This document shows, in pieces, positions 12,885-25,949 of a DNA stretch of 64,000 nucleotides. Made by a program: the position numbers and the translations under genes. How positions within the stretch are numbered: position 1 is the first letter of the stretch; each line of letters opens with the position of its first letter. The DNA lies in the NCBI RefSeq assembly GCF_033568475.1, contig NC_133123.1, positions 6,811,001-6,875,000 of the forward strand, given 5' to 3'. This DNA is from Henckelia pumila (Eukaryota; Streptophyta; Magnoliopsida; Lamiales; Gesneriaceae). The notes beneath the pieces were generated by a model. The model saw only the letters and a program-made list of their open reading frames with translations, searched no databases and was not told where the DNA came from.

Positions 12885-13501
12885 ATGGAGAATATTGCCT
12901 CATCCCGGAGGATTAATTATAATGCTCCCAGAATTGAGAGGAAAGACAGAGAGAAAAATAGGAGAACTGATATGAAGATTCTTTGCTCCCACCTTCTTTC
13001 TCTTCTTCCAGATTATACTTCCAAGGTACGTATAATATATATTCATTAATTTCCAATTACCCCGAATATTAATTGCATATTAATTTTGACAAGCTAGCTA
13101 TATATGGTGAATTTATATAAATATAATGAATATTGCAGGAGAGGTCATCAACACTCGCAGATAACATAGGCCACGCGGCGGAATACATCGAGTCCATGAA
13201 GCTCAAACTCGAGAATATGAAGCAAAAGAAGGAATCCCTTTCGCGAAGAAAGCGAACTCAGCCGTCTAGTACCAGCAATAATGGATCCCCTCTTCTTGAA
13301 GTTCAAGAAATGGGACCAAATCTTGATTTAGTTATAGCGAATGAATTAGTTGATGGCTACTCCATGTTTCATGGGCTCATTAGGTTGCTTCATCTCCATA
13401 GATTCGAAGTGGCCAACGCCAACTTTTCTATCTATGGGAATTCCACTGTTCAGATTCTGCATGATCACAACAAGGTTATGACTCAAGCTGTTAGGTTATA
13501 A
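12885..13501 (+). CDS. bHLH transcription factor (bHLH162/118-like), two exons
   Basis: Exons are 12885-13025 (47 codons) and 13139-13501 (121 codons with TAA), giving 167 residues. The intron, 13026-13138, is GT-AG and phase 0. Residues about 16-75 form a basic helix-loop-helix: basic region RIERKDREKNRR, helix 1 around MKILCSHLLSLLPDY, helix 2 around LADNIGHAAEYIESMKLKLE, then a Lys-rich coiled extension. In the basic region the Glu and the Arg pair of the E-box reader are present, but the usual His four residues before the Glu is Arg, as in the plant bHLH118/126/162 group. The intron falls in the loop, a common position in that group. The C-terminal half looks like the ACT-like domain often found in plant bHLHs. 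It is expected to act as a dimer in the nucleus; targets cannot be told. The start is the first ATG after the TATA box and keeps the basic region whole. Confidence 0.88.
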
Positions 13502-16500
13502 AGTATCCATGTCAAAAAACTTATTTATTGAGTAAGTTACCTCAAAGGTTTATAACTTTTTTTTTTTTATTCAACGTGGAACTATTGTTAGTTATAACAT
13601 TGCCGACCCTTTGACAAGCCGACGTCCGCGGCGACCCACTCTAGACGGCTTTCACTCATCTTTCATCTGGTGGTAGTCCTGTTCTAGGTCGTCCCTTCCG
13701 TTAGACTAGCTTTCAACGAGAGCACCAATGCTATAAAGTTATAAACCCGGCCATGAGTTGTCCATTCCAAAAGGCTTTGTCTATTGGGTGGGGTTATATC
13801 TCAAGGTTTATGGATCACTCTTTGTTAGTTTTATTATTCAATCTTTGTTAGTTTTATTATTCAATGTGTGACAATTGTAACATAGGCCTCATCGTCACCT
13901 ATGGGGCATTTTTTAATTTCTTTTTTTTACATTCATTTATGGGAGAGAGAGCTCCATGTTCAAATCTCGACTTCTCTCACCAAAGAGGATTATGTCACTA
14001 CATCAAGAGTTCGTGGAATATTTATAATGCTTTTATGGTATCTTAAAAGGGTTTTCTCTATGCTTGAATGAAGGTTGGGGATTCTAAATTGAGTGCAACA
14101 ATGATGTCAAGAAAGATGAAGGAAATGATTTGTGAAAGTTCAAACAGGGTAATATTGGAGCCACAATGAAACTCATGATCATCTGACAATGCACTAGAAT
14201 CTTTTTATGATTTTCCCACGCGGAAATGTAAAATTTTTGTGTAGAAATATTCCATACGCTGGCATATCAGTTGGAGTGCTTGCTTGGCGAGTCTTGCTCA
14301 TGATTTAGCCATGAACTAGCTATATGGCATTCATACATGTGTGTGTACGTGTGTGTTGGTTGTCTTAATATAGTAATAAAGTATTTTCTTTTTTGGCGCG
14401 ATCTTAATAAACAAAAAGGAATTTGGATGACAAATTAATGATGATTATGTCTTGAGATATTTATATAAGAAAAATGAAGAAAAAATGAAAATGGGGTTGT
14501 ATGAGTAATTGAAATAAAGAAAGAAACTTATATAAAAGTGATTCAAGATGAAAGTGAATAAATATTCAATAATAATTTTAAGTCAATTAATGCATAATTT
14601 CCAAATATATTTGAATGCAATAAAATCTCTATAAATTAATACTTGATAAATTAATAATCTCTATAAAATGATAACTTTTCACAGTCTCGAATTTGGCCAA
14701 TATTATAACAATAATTTTCATAAATTAATAAAGTAATAATTTTTTGGAAGACTAGAAATATGGACAGATATTATGCTACACCGGGTAAAAATCACCCGGT
14801 GCAGCGCATTCCGCCCAATGAATGGCAAATGTCCCATGCCCAATGAATGGCAGATGCTGCACTGGGTAATCTTTACCCAATGTAGCATAGCTCGGGCCAG
14901 ATATATGGTTTGCACATTAATAAATATTAAAAAAATACAAATAAAACTAGGATATAATAGTAAAATATGATTGATTATATTGTTATATTTTTCTTGAAAT
15001 TTAAATATCGTTAATTTCGTTTCTACCTTTTCTCATTAAACCATATATACAAGTGAATTTTATGGTGAGAATCATACAAAACCATATATATATAAGTGAA
15101 TTTTATGGTGAGAATCATAGAAGTGGTTAAAAAATTATTTTTATATCTGATGTGTTTGGATATAATATATTTGTTTATGTGAATTTATTTGGTGATTACT
15201 GTATAGAATTTAGTACCACGCAATATCTTAATGTTAATTCATTATATTAATTTTATCACAACTATAGATTCTAAGAGCTATAAAACTGGTGGCAAATAAT
15301 CTTATTTGAATGTGTATTTGATTACATACGTTTGATTATTTATTATTATTGCAAAATTTTATTTAGCAAAAAAATAATTCATCAATATTATTAGTTCACA
15401 AAATATCGATCTCAATATATAGAATTCTAAAAACAAGGTAAAAACTCGGTAGGAGAGTAAATATTGCATTTAATATTATCGGTTATATTTTGATATCAAT
15501 ATTATTATTTCATTAGTTTTGAGATTTTTTTTCAGTTATTTACGAGAATTTTAAATTGCTAATTACTAGTGCTTAGGTAGCTTTATTTATGTAACTTATC
15601 ATTTAAGTATTGATAAAATCCATAACTTATTAGTTGATTTTGTAGGTTATTCACTTACTCAGTTATTCTGTCTTGTCCGTGGTGTCTACGGTTTGGATAG
15701 ACAAACCCTTTTTTTCCCTGATTTGTTTCAGTTCATGTCATTCTATATATTCATTATCAAAAACTGTATAGCATAAATTCAATGGCTTGAATTTTAATTT
15801 AATAGTAAGTTATATAAGTTTCACATCATTTTATTCCTCTTATATAAGAAGAATTAAAACAAGCTAAATAGCAAATTTCTTGAAATCACTTTTTTTTAAA
15901 AAAAAAAAAAAATTATTTTTATTGAGAAAAACTGCAATTTTAGTCTTGTATTTTGTTACTTTACGATTTCGACCTCTATGTTTTCATATTTTAGTTTTAT
16001 TCATGCATGTTTCGATTTTTGATAATTTTAGTCATTTTTCTTCAAAAATGCTTACGTGACACTATACATATCAGTTCCACATCAACACTGCACTGGTGCC
16101 ACATCAACACCACCTCAAAAAAATGACTAAAATTGTCAAAAAAATAAAGATAGTGAACTAAAGATTGTATATAACTGATATTTACGCGCATCGCACATAT
16201 TTCATGCTAATAAAACTAAGTTAATGTTTGATAGAGTTTTTAGGAAGCACTTCTCAATTTTTTATTCACAAAATTTTGAAATTTTGTGAAGGAAAAGTCG
16301 AGAAATGATTTCTAATAGCTATCTCAAAGACTACCTAAGGTTGCAAAACTTCTACAAATACAAGACCAAAATTGTAATTACATATCGATTCCATTTCATG
16401 CAAAGATTTGATGATGAATCTGATAATTTTGAAACATTAATCCTCACTGAGAAAAAACTCTACATTACCATATATATACATGGGAGGAAACCTTCCTCTC

Positions 16501-16544
16501 TATTTTGAATTTAGTTATAATCCTGATAAAAGCTGGATGAAACT
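13502..16544. other. Intergenic DNA with a foldback and poly-A-rich stretches
   Basis: No gene was supported. Near 13530-13900 two related segments (each with a CTCAA-GGTTTAT motif and ATTCAA-GTG-GACAATTG-like end) suggest a decayed repeat. A foldback lies at 14770-14893. Around 15925-16150 is a degraded copy of a common plant repeat with ATTTTAGTC and ACTAAAATTG motifs facing each other. Confidence 0.55.
14770..14893. repeat. Short foldback (MITE-like) repeat
   Basis: TATGCTACACCGGGTAAAAA at the left is mirrored by TTTACCCAATGTAGCATA at the right. Inside each arm is a second smaller inverted pair (CGGGTAAAAATCACCCGG), and CCCAATGAATGGCA is repeated directly in the middle. CAGATAT occurs on both sides (about 14765 and 14900) and could be a TSD, but the fit is imperfect. 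Confidence 0.6.
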
Positions 16545-19500
16545 TCAAACGCGCGCCTCCTGAGGTCGGGATCTACCAGTTTTAGCTTTTTCGTGCCTCA
16601 AGCGTCGCGCGACTTCTTGGATCCGGCGATCATGCTCCTTGAGAACCTGGTCTATATTATTTGAAGGGACAAGTATTGGACCCGAGAAATGATATTTTCT
16701 CTCTTTGTTGCCATGTCCATCCTGAGGAGAGAATACAAGAAATCAACCCTTAAATCTATTAAATCAACCCTCCCCCCAATTCCTGGACGACACTGACGAC
16801 TCTAAATTAGAGCGTACGCGAAAACGAGATTATCAGTTGGGGCAGCTGGAGAAAGATGTTGAAATTACAAGACAAAAACAAGCAAATATGCAAGTTGAGC
16901 GCTGAAACTTACCATTACTGGTTCTTTAGTGCTAGCTCTTCCGTTTTCTATTTGTCGGGTGCCAGAAAAAATGCGCATGGGATGTTTTCGATCCTGCTTC
17001 CTGCCTGGATCTCCAAATGATTCGGAAAGCCTGCCTACTTGACTTGTGGCTTCTGCATGTGAAGAAGCCAACTTGTCTCGGGATTCAGCTGTTGAAAAAG
17101 CCCTGGATGCCACCAAACCTGATAGTGCGGATAGATCACTTCTAGTAGATCCAGAGGAAATATCGTCGTTTTTCCTCCCTGAGTATGTCCACCCCACTCC
17201 TGGGGCAAGTGGCCCTGAATTAGAATATCTTTCCGGACGTTTCTGTGGTTGATCGTTTCTCGTTTCTATCATACCATGTACAGGTTGTGGGGGATCGATT
17301 GGAAAACCTGAAGCGACTTCTTCCCCCTGAGAGTTGAACAACTCGCTTCGGCTCTTTGAATTCGGATGGCCTTGCCTCCTCTGAGAAGAAAATAAAGCAT
17401 AGAAAAATGCCAGATTCCGATTTATCAGGCCACAGAAAAGAATGAGGAAAAAATGGGATTGGGGTAGAGTAGACCAGAAGACACAAGCATAAACATAATA
17501 TCGAATTCCAGTATGTGCCATCTAAAAACTATTGAAGCTTCCTATATCATGAATTCACGATAACAGATAGAGCTAAGAATGAATACTAAAAAGCTCGTTG
17601 GAAAAAGATTCACGCTTTCATCATAAAGGTGATGGATTTACATTTGATAAAAAAAAAAAAACCATACCAAAGCTCATTAATCCATACAATATTATTTAAT
17701 GGTCAGACCGTTAAAGTACATATTATTGGTCTCCATTACTACCAATTTTTGCCCAACAATCAATACCTCTCCATACCATTATTTTTATGAAAATTAAAAT
17801 AAGATAAAAATAAAATGAAACTTGAGTTTAACATCTGATGGGAGATTGAAATATAATGCACAAGTATATATATATGCACGTATTATGTGCCAAGGCCCAA
17901 GAGGACTAGTTGTAATTATATGTTCAGGAGGAAGCTGCAGTATTTTGAATTATCCACAACAAAGCATGAAGATTGATTTGGGAAGGGAAAATTAAAGCAG
18001 CAGTGTTAGCATCCAAAACAAAGCTTCAGATTCGGACACAAAATTAAATATGGTTTCAAATCTGAGGAACGATTTATGAGTTTCCAGCAGATCTAATAAC
18101 ATAAGACAAAGTTGTCGATCGAGTTTAAGACTGGATCTACCAAATACCTGCATCGATCTTGCTAACTCGGCATTAGCATCAGGTACTGGAGCAGCTTGCA
18201 ATTCCTTCATTCTTTTGGATTCATTTGCACCCTTTGGTCCCTTAACTCCATGGGGTCCTTGCCTGTAAAGTCAAAGTTCAAAAAACAAGCCAAAAAGCAA
18301 GCAAAATTAAGTATCAATGTCCTTGCACCCCTTTCTCACTTAATTAGGTTCCCATTTAGTGCAAATGTATCTTCAGAAGGCTTATTTGCAGTAGGTGAAA
18401 AGTTCTAAACAAAAGAAACTCATTTATACAAATAAGTAGTCAATGGAAAAAACGCAACGACAGCACGTCACACACCTTCTTGCTTCCTCTTCCCGTAGTT
18501 TTGCATCAATTTCTTTGCTTGGAGGGTACTTTGGTAAACTTGATGGAGAGCAAGAATATGGCTTTGTTGAGAAGAACTGTAAGGAAAGGATAAACATAAG
18601 AACATAGAGCACAATCCGATTCCTTGATAAAAGACTTTACCCTAGGGGCATCGGCCAAGTAGTATCTCAACCCTCATAGATAATTCTAGGACAGTGGCAA
18701 ATATATACACACACAGATACATAGATATATATATATACACAGTTACACACACATATATACATATATTTATATAGAGGGAGAGGGAGAGGGACTAACCTCA
18801 CTTTTGAGAGCATCAGCGGCAGTACATCGACCAGAAGGATCAATTGAGAGTAAGGTCTCCATGAGGCTCACAGCAGCAGCAGGAAGATCCTTGAATGTCT
18901 CAGCAATTCGCCGTCTATATGGCTGAACTGGCTTAAACACAGTCGAATGAGGTAATTTTGACTTCCTCCAGTAATCCTCGGATGGAGAGCCACAAAGCTT
19001 GAATATCTTATGTAATTGCTCCACCTAAAAAATTAAAAGACTAGTCTTATGAAAAGAACTGCCGAAGGAATGAGCCGTATTAACTATACATAAGTATCCT
19101 GATATTATGAGTTCACTTGATAAAAGCCCTGTTCAAAATAATACCTCTGTCCTGCCAGGCATGATGGGCTTGCCGACACATAATTCTCCAAGGATACAGC
19201 CAGTACTCCATAAATCCACAGCAACTCCATATTGAGTTGCTCCAAGCAACAGTTCCGGTGGCCGATACCACAATGTCACAACACGGCTAGTTAATGGAGC
19301 ACTTTGATGACTATCAAAACAACATGCCAAGCCAAAATCTGCGATCTTCAAGATGCCATTGTTATCGATTAAAAGATTTGAACCCTTAATATCTCGATGC
19401 AGGACACCATGATTATGACAATAATCTAATCCAGACAACAGCTGCTGCATGTAGCACTTCACCTAAAAAATAAACCAAAAACCAAAGTTACAATCTTCCC

Positions 19501-20718
19501 AATTATTGTTGCATTTAAGGCAAAGAACAAGATAGAAGAGTTCGCAAAATAAATTACCTGTGCTTCGGTAAACTTAACTCCAGGGAGTGAAGCAAGTCCG
19601 GTGAGATCATGTTCCATATATTCGAAAACGAGATATAAACTGGATGATGTTCTTGAAGTGACCAAGCCTTCCAGTTTAATTATATTTGGATGATCAAGGC
19701 TTCTCAAAATAAGAATCTCCCTTGCCATAAACTTGACACTTTCTGAATCCATATTATCAAAGCGAACTTTTTTAAGAGCAACAACTTTGTTTTGCAGGAG
19801 ATCACGACCCTTGTACACGCTACTGTAAGTTCCCTGGCCAATCTGCAATCACAAATGCTATTACAAAACAACCAAATAAATCACATAAAGAAACAACACA
19901 GATACCCTTATTAGTCCCTTGAATATGAATGGAAGGGAAATTTTTTGCCACGAACAAGATGAAAAGTTACAACACAAATTCCCTGGCCAGTCCCTTATAT
20001 ATGTATGAATGGAAGAGATATTTTTTTGCCACAAAAAGATGAAAACTTTGGTAATATGCGCGCTATTTTCATTCTGGGATGCAGCCTTTAGATATACTTA
20101 CTTTTCTGCAGCAGTCCTAGGTAACCATGAACTAATGGAACAAGACCAGCATACATCAGAAACAGTTTAGTTGGTGAGACCTTTAATCACTCGAATTTCT
20201 GCTTAAACTACATGCTTTAGTTTGATTTAGAAAAAACATTCAAATCATACTTTTACACTATAAAAGGTACACATCTTATAATGAATTCGACAAGAATACC
20301 CAAAAAATACCTTATCAAGCTTTTCAAAAGTGTCAGCTTTCCGTGGTATCCATCCCCGAATAGCTTCACCTGCACCTGCAACGAGCCAAGATGGCCATCC
20401 AGCTGCAACCTGTTCTCCTTCTACAGCTTTAGGAATATTTGCCACTAGAGGAAAATTGTTCACAGCCTCAGGGGCCTCTCTTTTCTTGTCATAGTAATCA
20501 TCTCTCACCCTTCTTGATCCGTTTACTTTTTTATCAATCAATCCAATTCTTACACTACGATTCTCCAAGTTCTCCTTCAGACGAAAGCTCTCTTCTCTTT
20601 TCGAGGAAATCGCTCGAGCCACACGTAATTCTGATGTTTTCCTAATCAATTCTTTCTGCTTTGGGCTCTCCTCACCGTCTTTGGGTACGGAAGAAGCTTT
20701 ACCACACACACAACCCAT
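16545..20718 (-). CDS. CDK-like Ser/Thr kinase, IBS1/At1g54610 type, 699 aa, eight exons
   Basis: Exons in gene order are 20718-20311, 19842-19558, 19462-19145, 19024-18797, 18576-18476, 18262-18148, 17380-16913 and 16721-16545 (TGA). All introns are GT-AG and the frame closes to 699 residues. The protein starts MGCVCGK: Gly2 fits N-myristoylation and Cys3/Cys5 fit palmitoylation, so a membrane-attached kinase is likely. A basic linker (to about residue 136) precedes the kinase domain: glycine loop IGQGTYSSV at 137, ATP-binding Lys160 in VALKKV, PITAIRE-like helix with SVKFMAREI, HRD at 253-255, DFG at 273-275, T-loop ending in TLWYRPPELLLG. The domain resembles CDK9/CDK12/13 kinases, but this plant family has a long Ser/Arg-rich tail. 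The tail ends in the typical FSGPILVPSNNIDQVLKEHD block. Its length is close to IBS1. The catalytic residues are all present. The substrate cannot be told from sequence. Confidence 0.95.
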
Positions 20719-21330
20719 AGTTTTTCACCAATAACAAACAAAACCCCTCTTCCAAATTCGTAAATAACAGTCAATCCACTCTGTAATCACTTCAGAACTT
20801 CTTACTTTCGACAACCCATGACGAAAATAGCATCATACGAAGTGAATCCAATCACACGAACCAAGACCCAATTCAGTACAGAATTCAATACTCTCATGCA
20901 ACGCCGCCCGGATTTTGAAACCAAAAAACTCAGCTTCTTCAACAATTCAAAACCACAAACCAAGGAACCATATTAATTTACCCGATAGCTGTACGCAAAA
21001 CAGTGCATCGAAAAAGAATCAAATTTTAGTGCCGGATCAAAGAAGATCAATTACCAGATTCTCGAAATTCAAATCTTGAACAAATTTGAAACAAGCCCAG
21101 AAACAGTCTGCGCTGATTGAGGAATTGTTGATTATCTGCCACAAAATTCTTCAAAGAACGATGAAAAAGACTGGGTCTTGAATAAAATTAATGAGCTGGG
21201 CAATTGACTATTCAACACGCTTAATAAAAATTAACTAAAATAATGAAGCTCTAGAAATACAAATCCTATCTCTTTTTTTAGAGAGAAACGATGAATGCCG
21301 GCAAATTTTCTTCTCTCTGATATATATAAA
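20719..21330 (-). promoter_or_regulatory. 5' UTR and core promoter of the CDK-like kinase gene
   Basis: Upstream of the ATG at 20718 on the minus strand lie several hundred non-coding bases. A TATA-like TTTATATATATC is at about 21318-21331, which would place the start of transcription near 21290. A possible 5' UTR donor (CTGGTAATTG near 21050) suggests a leader intron, not proven. Confidence 0.5.
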
Positions 21331-21958
21331 CTGTAACAGTTTCACGGTCAAAACTCGAAGACGGCGTGGGACTCTCCTTTTTTCCAACGACAGATTGGTA
21401 ATTTTCTTTATTTTATTTTTTTTTATACTTTCCCTTTCTTTTTCTTTTTCCTTTTTGTTTTGGATTGTTCAATTTATTGTTTGTTATCAAATTAATAGAT
21501 TTAACAGAAAATTTTGAGTGTCGTATTAAAATAAAATATTTAATATTATATATAACCGGTTTTTTTTCTATGACTTCGGAACCACATATATGTATTTAAC
21601 AATTTTTTTGTAAAAATTAATTATAAAAATATTTTTTATAACAACTGGTTAATAAATCATAACAAGGAAAAATGAGAAAAAAAACTATAATTAACGATTT
21701 TTTATAAAATAATTATGCAAACAAATTCTTAATTATTTTAAATTGAAAAATATTTTTTTATAATAGTTATTCAAACGCATATTTATTTCTAAAATGATTT
21801 TTTAAAATCTTTTATAAGTTTTTATAAATAAATAATTTTAGAAAAATATTTTATATTTAAACGGAGCCTTAGCCTTTTCTTTTTTTCCTCACTATTTTTT
21901 TTTAAAAGTATTCTCTCACTAATTGAAACTCCTTCCAATTTGGATTTTAAAATATTAA
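21331..21958. other. Intergenic AT-rich spacer
   Basis: T-rich and A-rich runs only. No gene, RNA or bounded repeat was supported. Confidence 0.5.
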
Positions 21959-22099
21959 GAAAGTGTTTGGATAAACTTATTAAAAACAGCTTATAAGCTT
22001 TATGAACTTCTAAGTTATTTTAGAAGCTTATAAGCTCTTAGGTCTTATTTTAAAAATAAACGATTAAAATGTTTGGATTAACTTATTTTAAACAACTTA

Positions 22100-22696
22100 G
22101 GCATAGTTTGGTACACTTGATAAGTGGGTGATTAATAAATGAGTAACACTCCTGTGAGACGGTCTTATCCGTGAGACGTATTAACCATACTCATATTTAT
22201 AATAATAAATAATATTTTTGGCATAAAATGTAATACTTTTTAATGGATAACTCATATAAGAGACCCGTCTTAAAAAATGACACTTGAGACCGTCTCATAT
22301 GAGTTTTTCTCTTAATAAATTATCTTCTCTCATCTCATGCTTGGTACATTTTTAAAGAGCTCATGATAAGTCAATGAGCCCGTGATAAATGCTTCTACAA
22401 GTGGACTATGTATTTCTTTAATTTGGTGTGATAAATTTAATACAAGCAAAAAAATACTACAAAAATCCAAATTTAATTATTACATTTATGCAGGTGCAAG
22501 ATCTTGAATAACAATGAAATATAAAATTTATCATGTTAACGTTAATTTCGTCATTACAATCCAATGTATAAATTTAATCACTTTTGTTAAAACCATACCA
22601 AACATTTAATATAGTATCATACCATTTTACTTATTCTTAATTTATCTTTATATTATATATCATATACTTATCATATCCTATGTACCAAACTATGTC
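22100..22696. mobile_element. Tourist-like (PIF/Harbinger) MITE, interrupted
   Basis: Terminal inverted repeats GGCATAGTTTGGTACA and (inverted) GACATAGTTTGGTACA. The 3-bp TSD is TTA (22097-22099 and 22697-22699), typical of this superfamily. Without the nested MITE it is about 417 bp. No coding capacity. Confidence 0.8.
22141..22311. mobile_element. Mutator-like MITE, 171 bp, nested in the Tourist MITE
   Basis: Ends GAGTAACACTC and (inverted) GAGAAAAACTC, both continuing into a TGAGACGGTCT motif. The 9-bp TSD TTAATAAAT is exact (22132-22140 and 22312-22320). Degraded relatives occur at about 49465-49620, 51820-52050, 56590-56750 and 58285-58440. Confidence 0.88.
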
Positions 22697-23189
22697 TTAA
22701 AGATATTGATGTGTTTGATATTATAAGATCTTTTTATTGTAAAAATTATAAAAAAGAGTATAATACAATGAAAGTAATATAAATATTAATATACATACAA
22801 AAATAGTTTTAAATTTATCATAAATGTTAAACATACAGTAAAAAAAATAAAACTATTTTTTATTTTAATTTAGAAAAAAATTTGATAAATTATCTAAAAA
22901 AAAATAAGCAGAAGGTGTGGTGAAAATTTAATAAAATATATAAGGATAATATAAAAAAAATAAAATATCAAAATAAGATCTTTTCTAAAAACGTAGAGGT
23001 AACTTTACTTTTTTAAAAACAACTTATAAGCTGTCAAGTTTGACAAAAAATTTGCCAAAAAAATTGGAAGAACTGTTTCATAGCTTATAAGCTCAGCCAA
23101 ACACCTTCGTATACGTGCTCATATATAATTTTGCCACATTATGGCACATGTAGTATGTCTGCGTTGGTGACTGTTTTAATATTTGTGTT

Positions 23190-24030
23190 TGTTATTGATC
23201 TTTCAACAGCATGCACGCAGCAACACAGTATATAGCGAGCCGAGTGTTTACCTCTCTATCTTTAAGACAAATTTGCCCGTCTAGGTGCTTACGGGTTGAT
23301 CAAAGTGTCTCCCAAGATAGAACGCTATCTCCAACTTCGATTAGTAGCACTACAAAATCGAAGCACTACGAACACTTTCAAGTGTTTAAGAAACTCAGAC
23401 TCGATATGAGTATGCAAGAGAAGAAAAAAGAATTCAGAAATGAGCGAGTTGGAATGAATGGGGAGAGGTCTATTTACGTTGGAAGGCTGCCTTGATGGGT
23501 TGCATCACTTCAGACGCACTGGTTCAGTCGAAGTGGTGCACTGGTTCAGACGAAGAGACGCACTGATTCAGGCCGAAGAGATGCACACGTTCAGCTGAAA
23601 GGACGCACTGGTTAGGACCCAAATTGCACTGATTCGGGCTGACACTGATTCTGAAGCAAAAAAATAAAATACTTATTTAATTTTTGTCCAAAAAAGTTAT
23701 ATCATGTCAAAGCCCAGCCCAGCCCACGCCCAGCCCAGCCCACGCCCACGCCCGTGTCCGTGTCCGTGCCATGCCATGCCGAGCCGATCAGTCGGACGGA
23801 CGGCGGCGGCGGAGGCGCGCGCGCGTGTGGCTAATGATTCGAACCTAGCATAGTCTAGGTCCACTCCCTTTAACAAACATGGGTACCCCTTGGGACCCCA
23901 ACCCATTGTCTCAATTTAGGCTATATATGTAAATATTTATTGCCACATTTTACCAATGTGGAACTATGAGCATCAATGTCTCATTCACCACCTTTATTTC
24001 AACAACAATTGTCAAACAATTTTTCCAACA
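23190..24030 (-). repeat. Copia 3' LTR (841 bp)
   Basis: Plus-strand ends TGTTATTGATC and TTTCCAACA. It matches the other LTR closely except for about 200 bp of extra sequence near 23525-23705, rich in CACTGGTTCAG-type repeats, which the 5' LTR lacks. The TATA-like motif of the 5' LTR is altered here. On the minus strand a G-rich tract (CATGTGGGGGAT, 24031-24042) lies just before it and is the likely polypurine tract. Confidence 0.9.
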
Positions 24031-24629
24031 ATCCCCCACATGAATGTGATTTATGCGAATATGTATGCATATGCTAAAACAGAGTTTCTTACGAAAAATT
24101 ATTGCATGGGGAGAGGTAGCTTGCGGCTTTGAACCTTTTTTAGTGAAATACTATCGGATTTACTAGGCTGCCTAGTGAACGTGATGTCTTGAACTATTCA
24201 GCTGTTGATGTAAACCAAGACAACAATATTCACACAATAATTTTTCTCACACTTTATTTGTTCTCATGGTTTTGTCCATTTTGGCCCTGGACAACATCTT
24301 GGATTCTTAAGTGTTTCATTGAAACGGCCCGTCTTCACACTTAAATAGGTGACCTCCTATTATGTGAGTATCTTGTCATACTCTATTTCTTATAGAAATA
24401 TAGGAATCATTAAAAGTTTGTTAAAACTTAACCTCACTACTTGCACAGGTTGCATTTTATCCTAGGAATGAGAATAGAACGAAGTTCTAAGTGCACACGA
24501 ACATTCATAACTTGATTTTCCCATTGAACCAAGATCTTGGGATCTCCAATCTACAAGGTTGGGTTTCCGCTATGAATTATCTTTAAATTTTGTAGGTTTT
24601 AATCTCATTTCTCTTGACAAGCAGTTTAC

Positions 24630-25949
24630 TTAATCTCCCCCTAAACCTTTTGTCAACGGATCCACTAAGTTATCTTTTGATTTTACATAATCTACTGCGA
24701 TAACTCCATTTGAGATCAACTGCCTAATGGTATTATGTCTTCGACGTATGTGTCTTGACTTACCATTATACATATTACTTTGTGCCCTACCTATAGCCAA
24801 CTGACTATCGCAATGTATTAGTATTGCTGGCATTGGTTTCGTCCAACACGGAATATCTTCTAGGAAATTACGGAGTCATTCCGCTTCTTCTCTCGCTTTG
24901 TCTAAAGCTATGAATTTCGATTCCATTGTTGAACGAGCTATACACGTTTGTTTAGAAGATTTCCATGACACAGCTCCTCCACCGATGGTGAATACATATC
25001 CACTTGTGGACTTAGAGTCTTTTGTGTCGGATATCAAATTTGCATCACAGTATCCTTCTAGTACGGAAGGATATGTGCTATAATGTAATCCATAGTCCAT
25101 TGAGTACTTTAAGTATTTAAATACTCTTTCTAACGCTTGCCAATGATCATGACTAGGATTACTTATAAATCTACCCAATTTATTTATTGAGTATGCAATA
25201 TCAGGACGAGTACAATTTGTAATATACATTAGACTCCCAATTATCCTTGCATATTTTTGTTGAGATACGGGTTCACCTCGATTTTTGGATAAATGTAAAC
25301 TTAAATCCACGGGTGATCTTAACGGCGTAACATCATACGCGTTGAATTTCCTAAGTACTTTCTCAATATAATGAGATTGTGTTAGGATAATGCCTTCAGG
25401 CGCTTTTACAATCTTAATTCCTAAGATAACGTCTGTTTTTCCTATATCTTTCATATCAAAATTTTTTGTCAACATTTTCTTAATTTTCATGATGATATCA
25501 TGATTACTACCCATTATGAGCATGTCGTCTACATATAGACAAACAATTACATACGAGTCATGTGTGCCTTTTATATAAACACATTTATCATACTCATTAA
25601 TCTTGAATCCATTTGACATCATTGTTTTGTCAAATTTTTCATGCCATTGTTTAGGAGCTTGTTTTAGCCCATACAATAATTTAATGAGTCGACACACTTT
25701 CCGTTCTTGACCGGGAGCAATGAATCCTTCAGGTTGTGCCATATATATTTCTTCCTCTAACTCACCATTTAAAAAAGCCGTTTTAACATCCATTTGATGA
25801 ATTTCGAGATTAATTAAAGCAGCAATTGCTATAAGTACTCGAATAGACGTTATTCTCGTAACATGTGAATATGTGTCGAAGAAATCCAACCCTTCTTTTT
25901 GTCTAAATCCTTTGGCCACTAACCTTGCTTTGTATTTCCACTGTTCCAT
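24630..25949 (-). pseudogene. Copia reverse transcriptase and RNase H
   Basis: The RT portion shows the [16 protein letters not shown] block, [13 protein letters not shown], and the catalytic LYVDDMLI, all intact. RNase H follows with [10 protein letters not shown] and [16 protein letters not shown]. An in-frame TGA near 24876 interrupts the RNase H between EEAE and LRNFLED; it fits a Trp TGG changed to TGA. The frame then continues to a final stop at 24630. The reading frame joins the upstream part by a small frameshift near 25940. Confidence 0.9.

Larger units (their letters stand above)
21959..23108. mobile_element. Possible outer foldback element enclosing a Tourist MITE
   Basis: GAAAGTGTTTGG at 21959 faces an inverted GAAGGTGTTTGG ending at 23108, and both ends continue into AGCTTATAAGCT-containing subterminal sequence. 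I did not find a convincing TSD, so the limits are provisional. If real, this is the outermost of three layers. Confidence 0.45.

Noticed and set aside
16305-16508. Small open frame just downstream of the CDK-like gene
   Set aside because: No motif and no promoter; it ends within AT-rich DNA.
17046-17252. Plus-strand frame opposite exon 7 of the kinase gene
   Set aside because: It is a shadow of the minus-strand Ser-rich tail.
23760-23930. Possible tRNA-like A and B boxes within the Copia LTR
   Set aside because: The B-box-like GGTTCGAATC is fair, but the A-box candidate is too far away and the segment is part of a conserved LTR.
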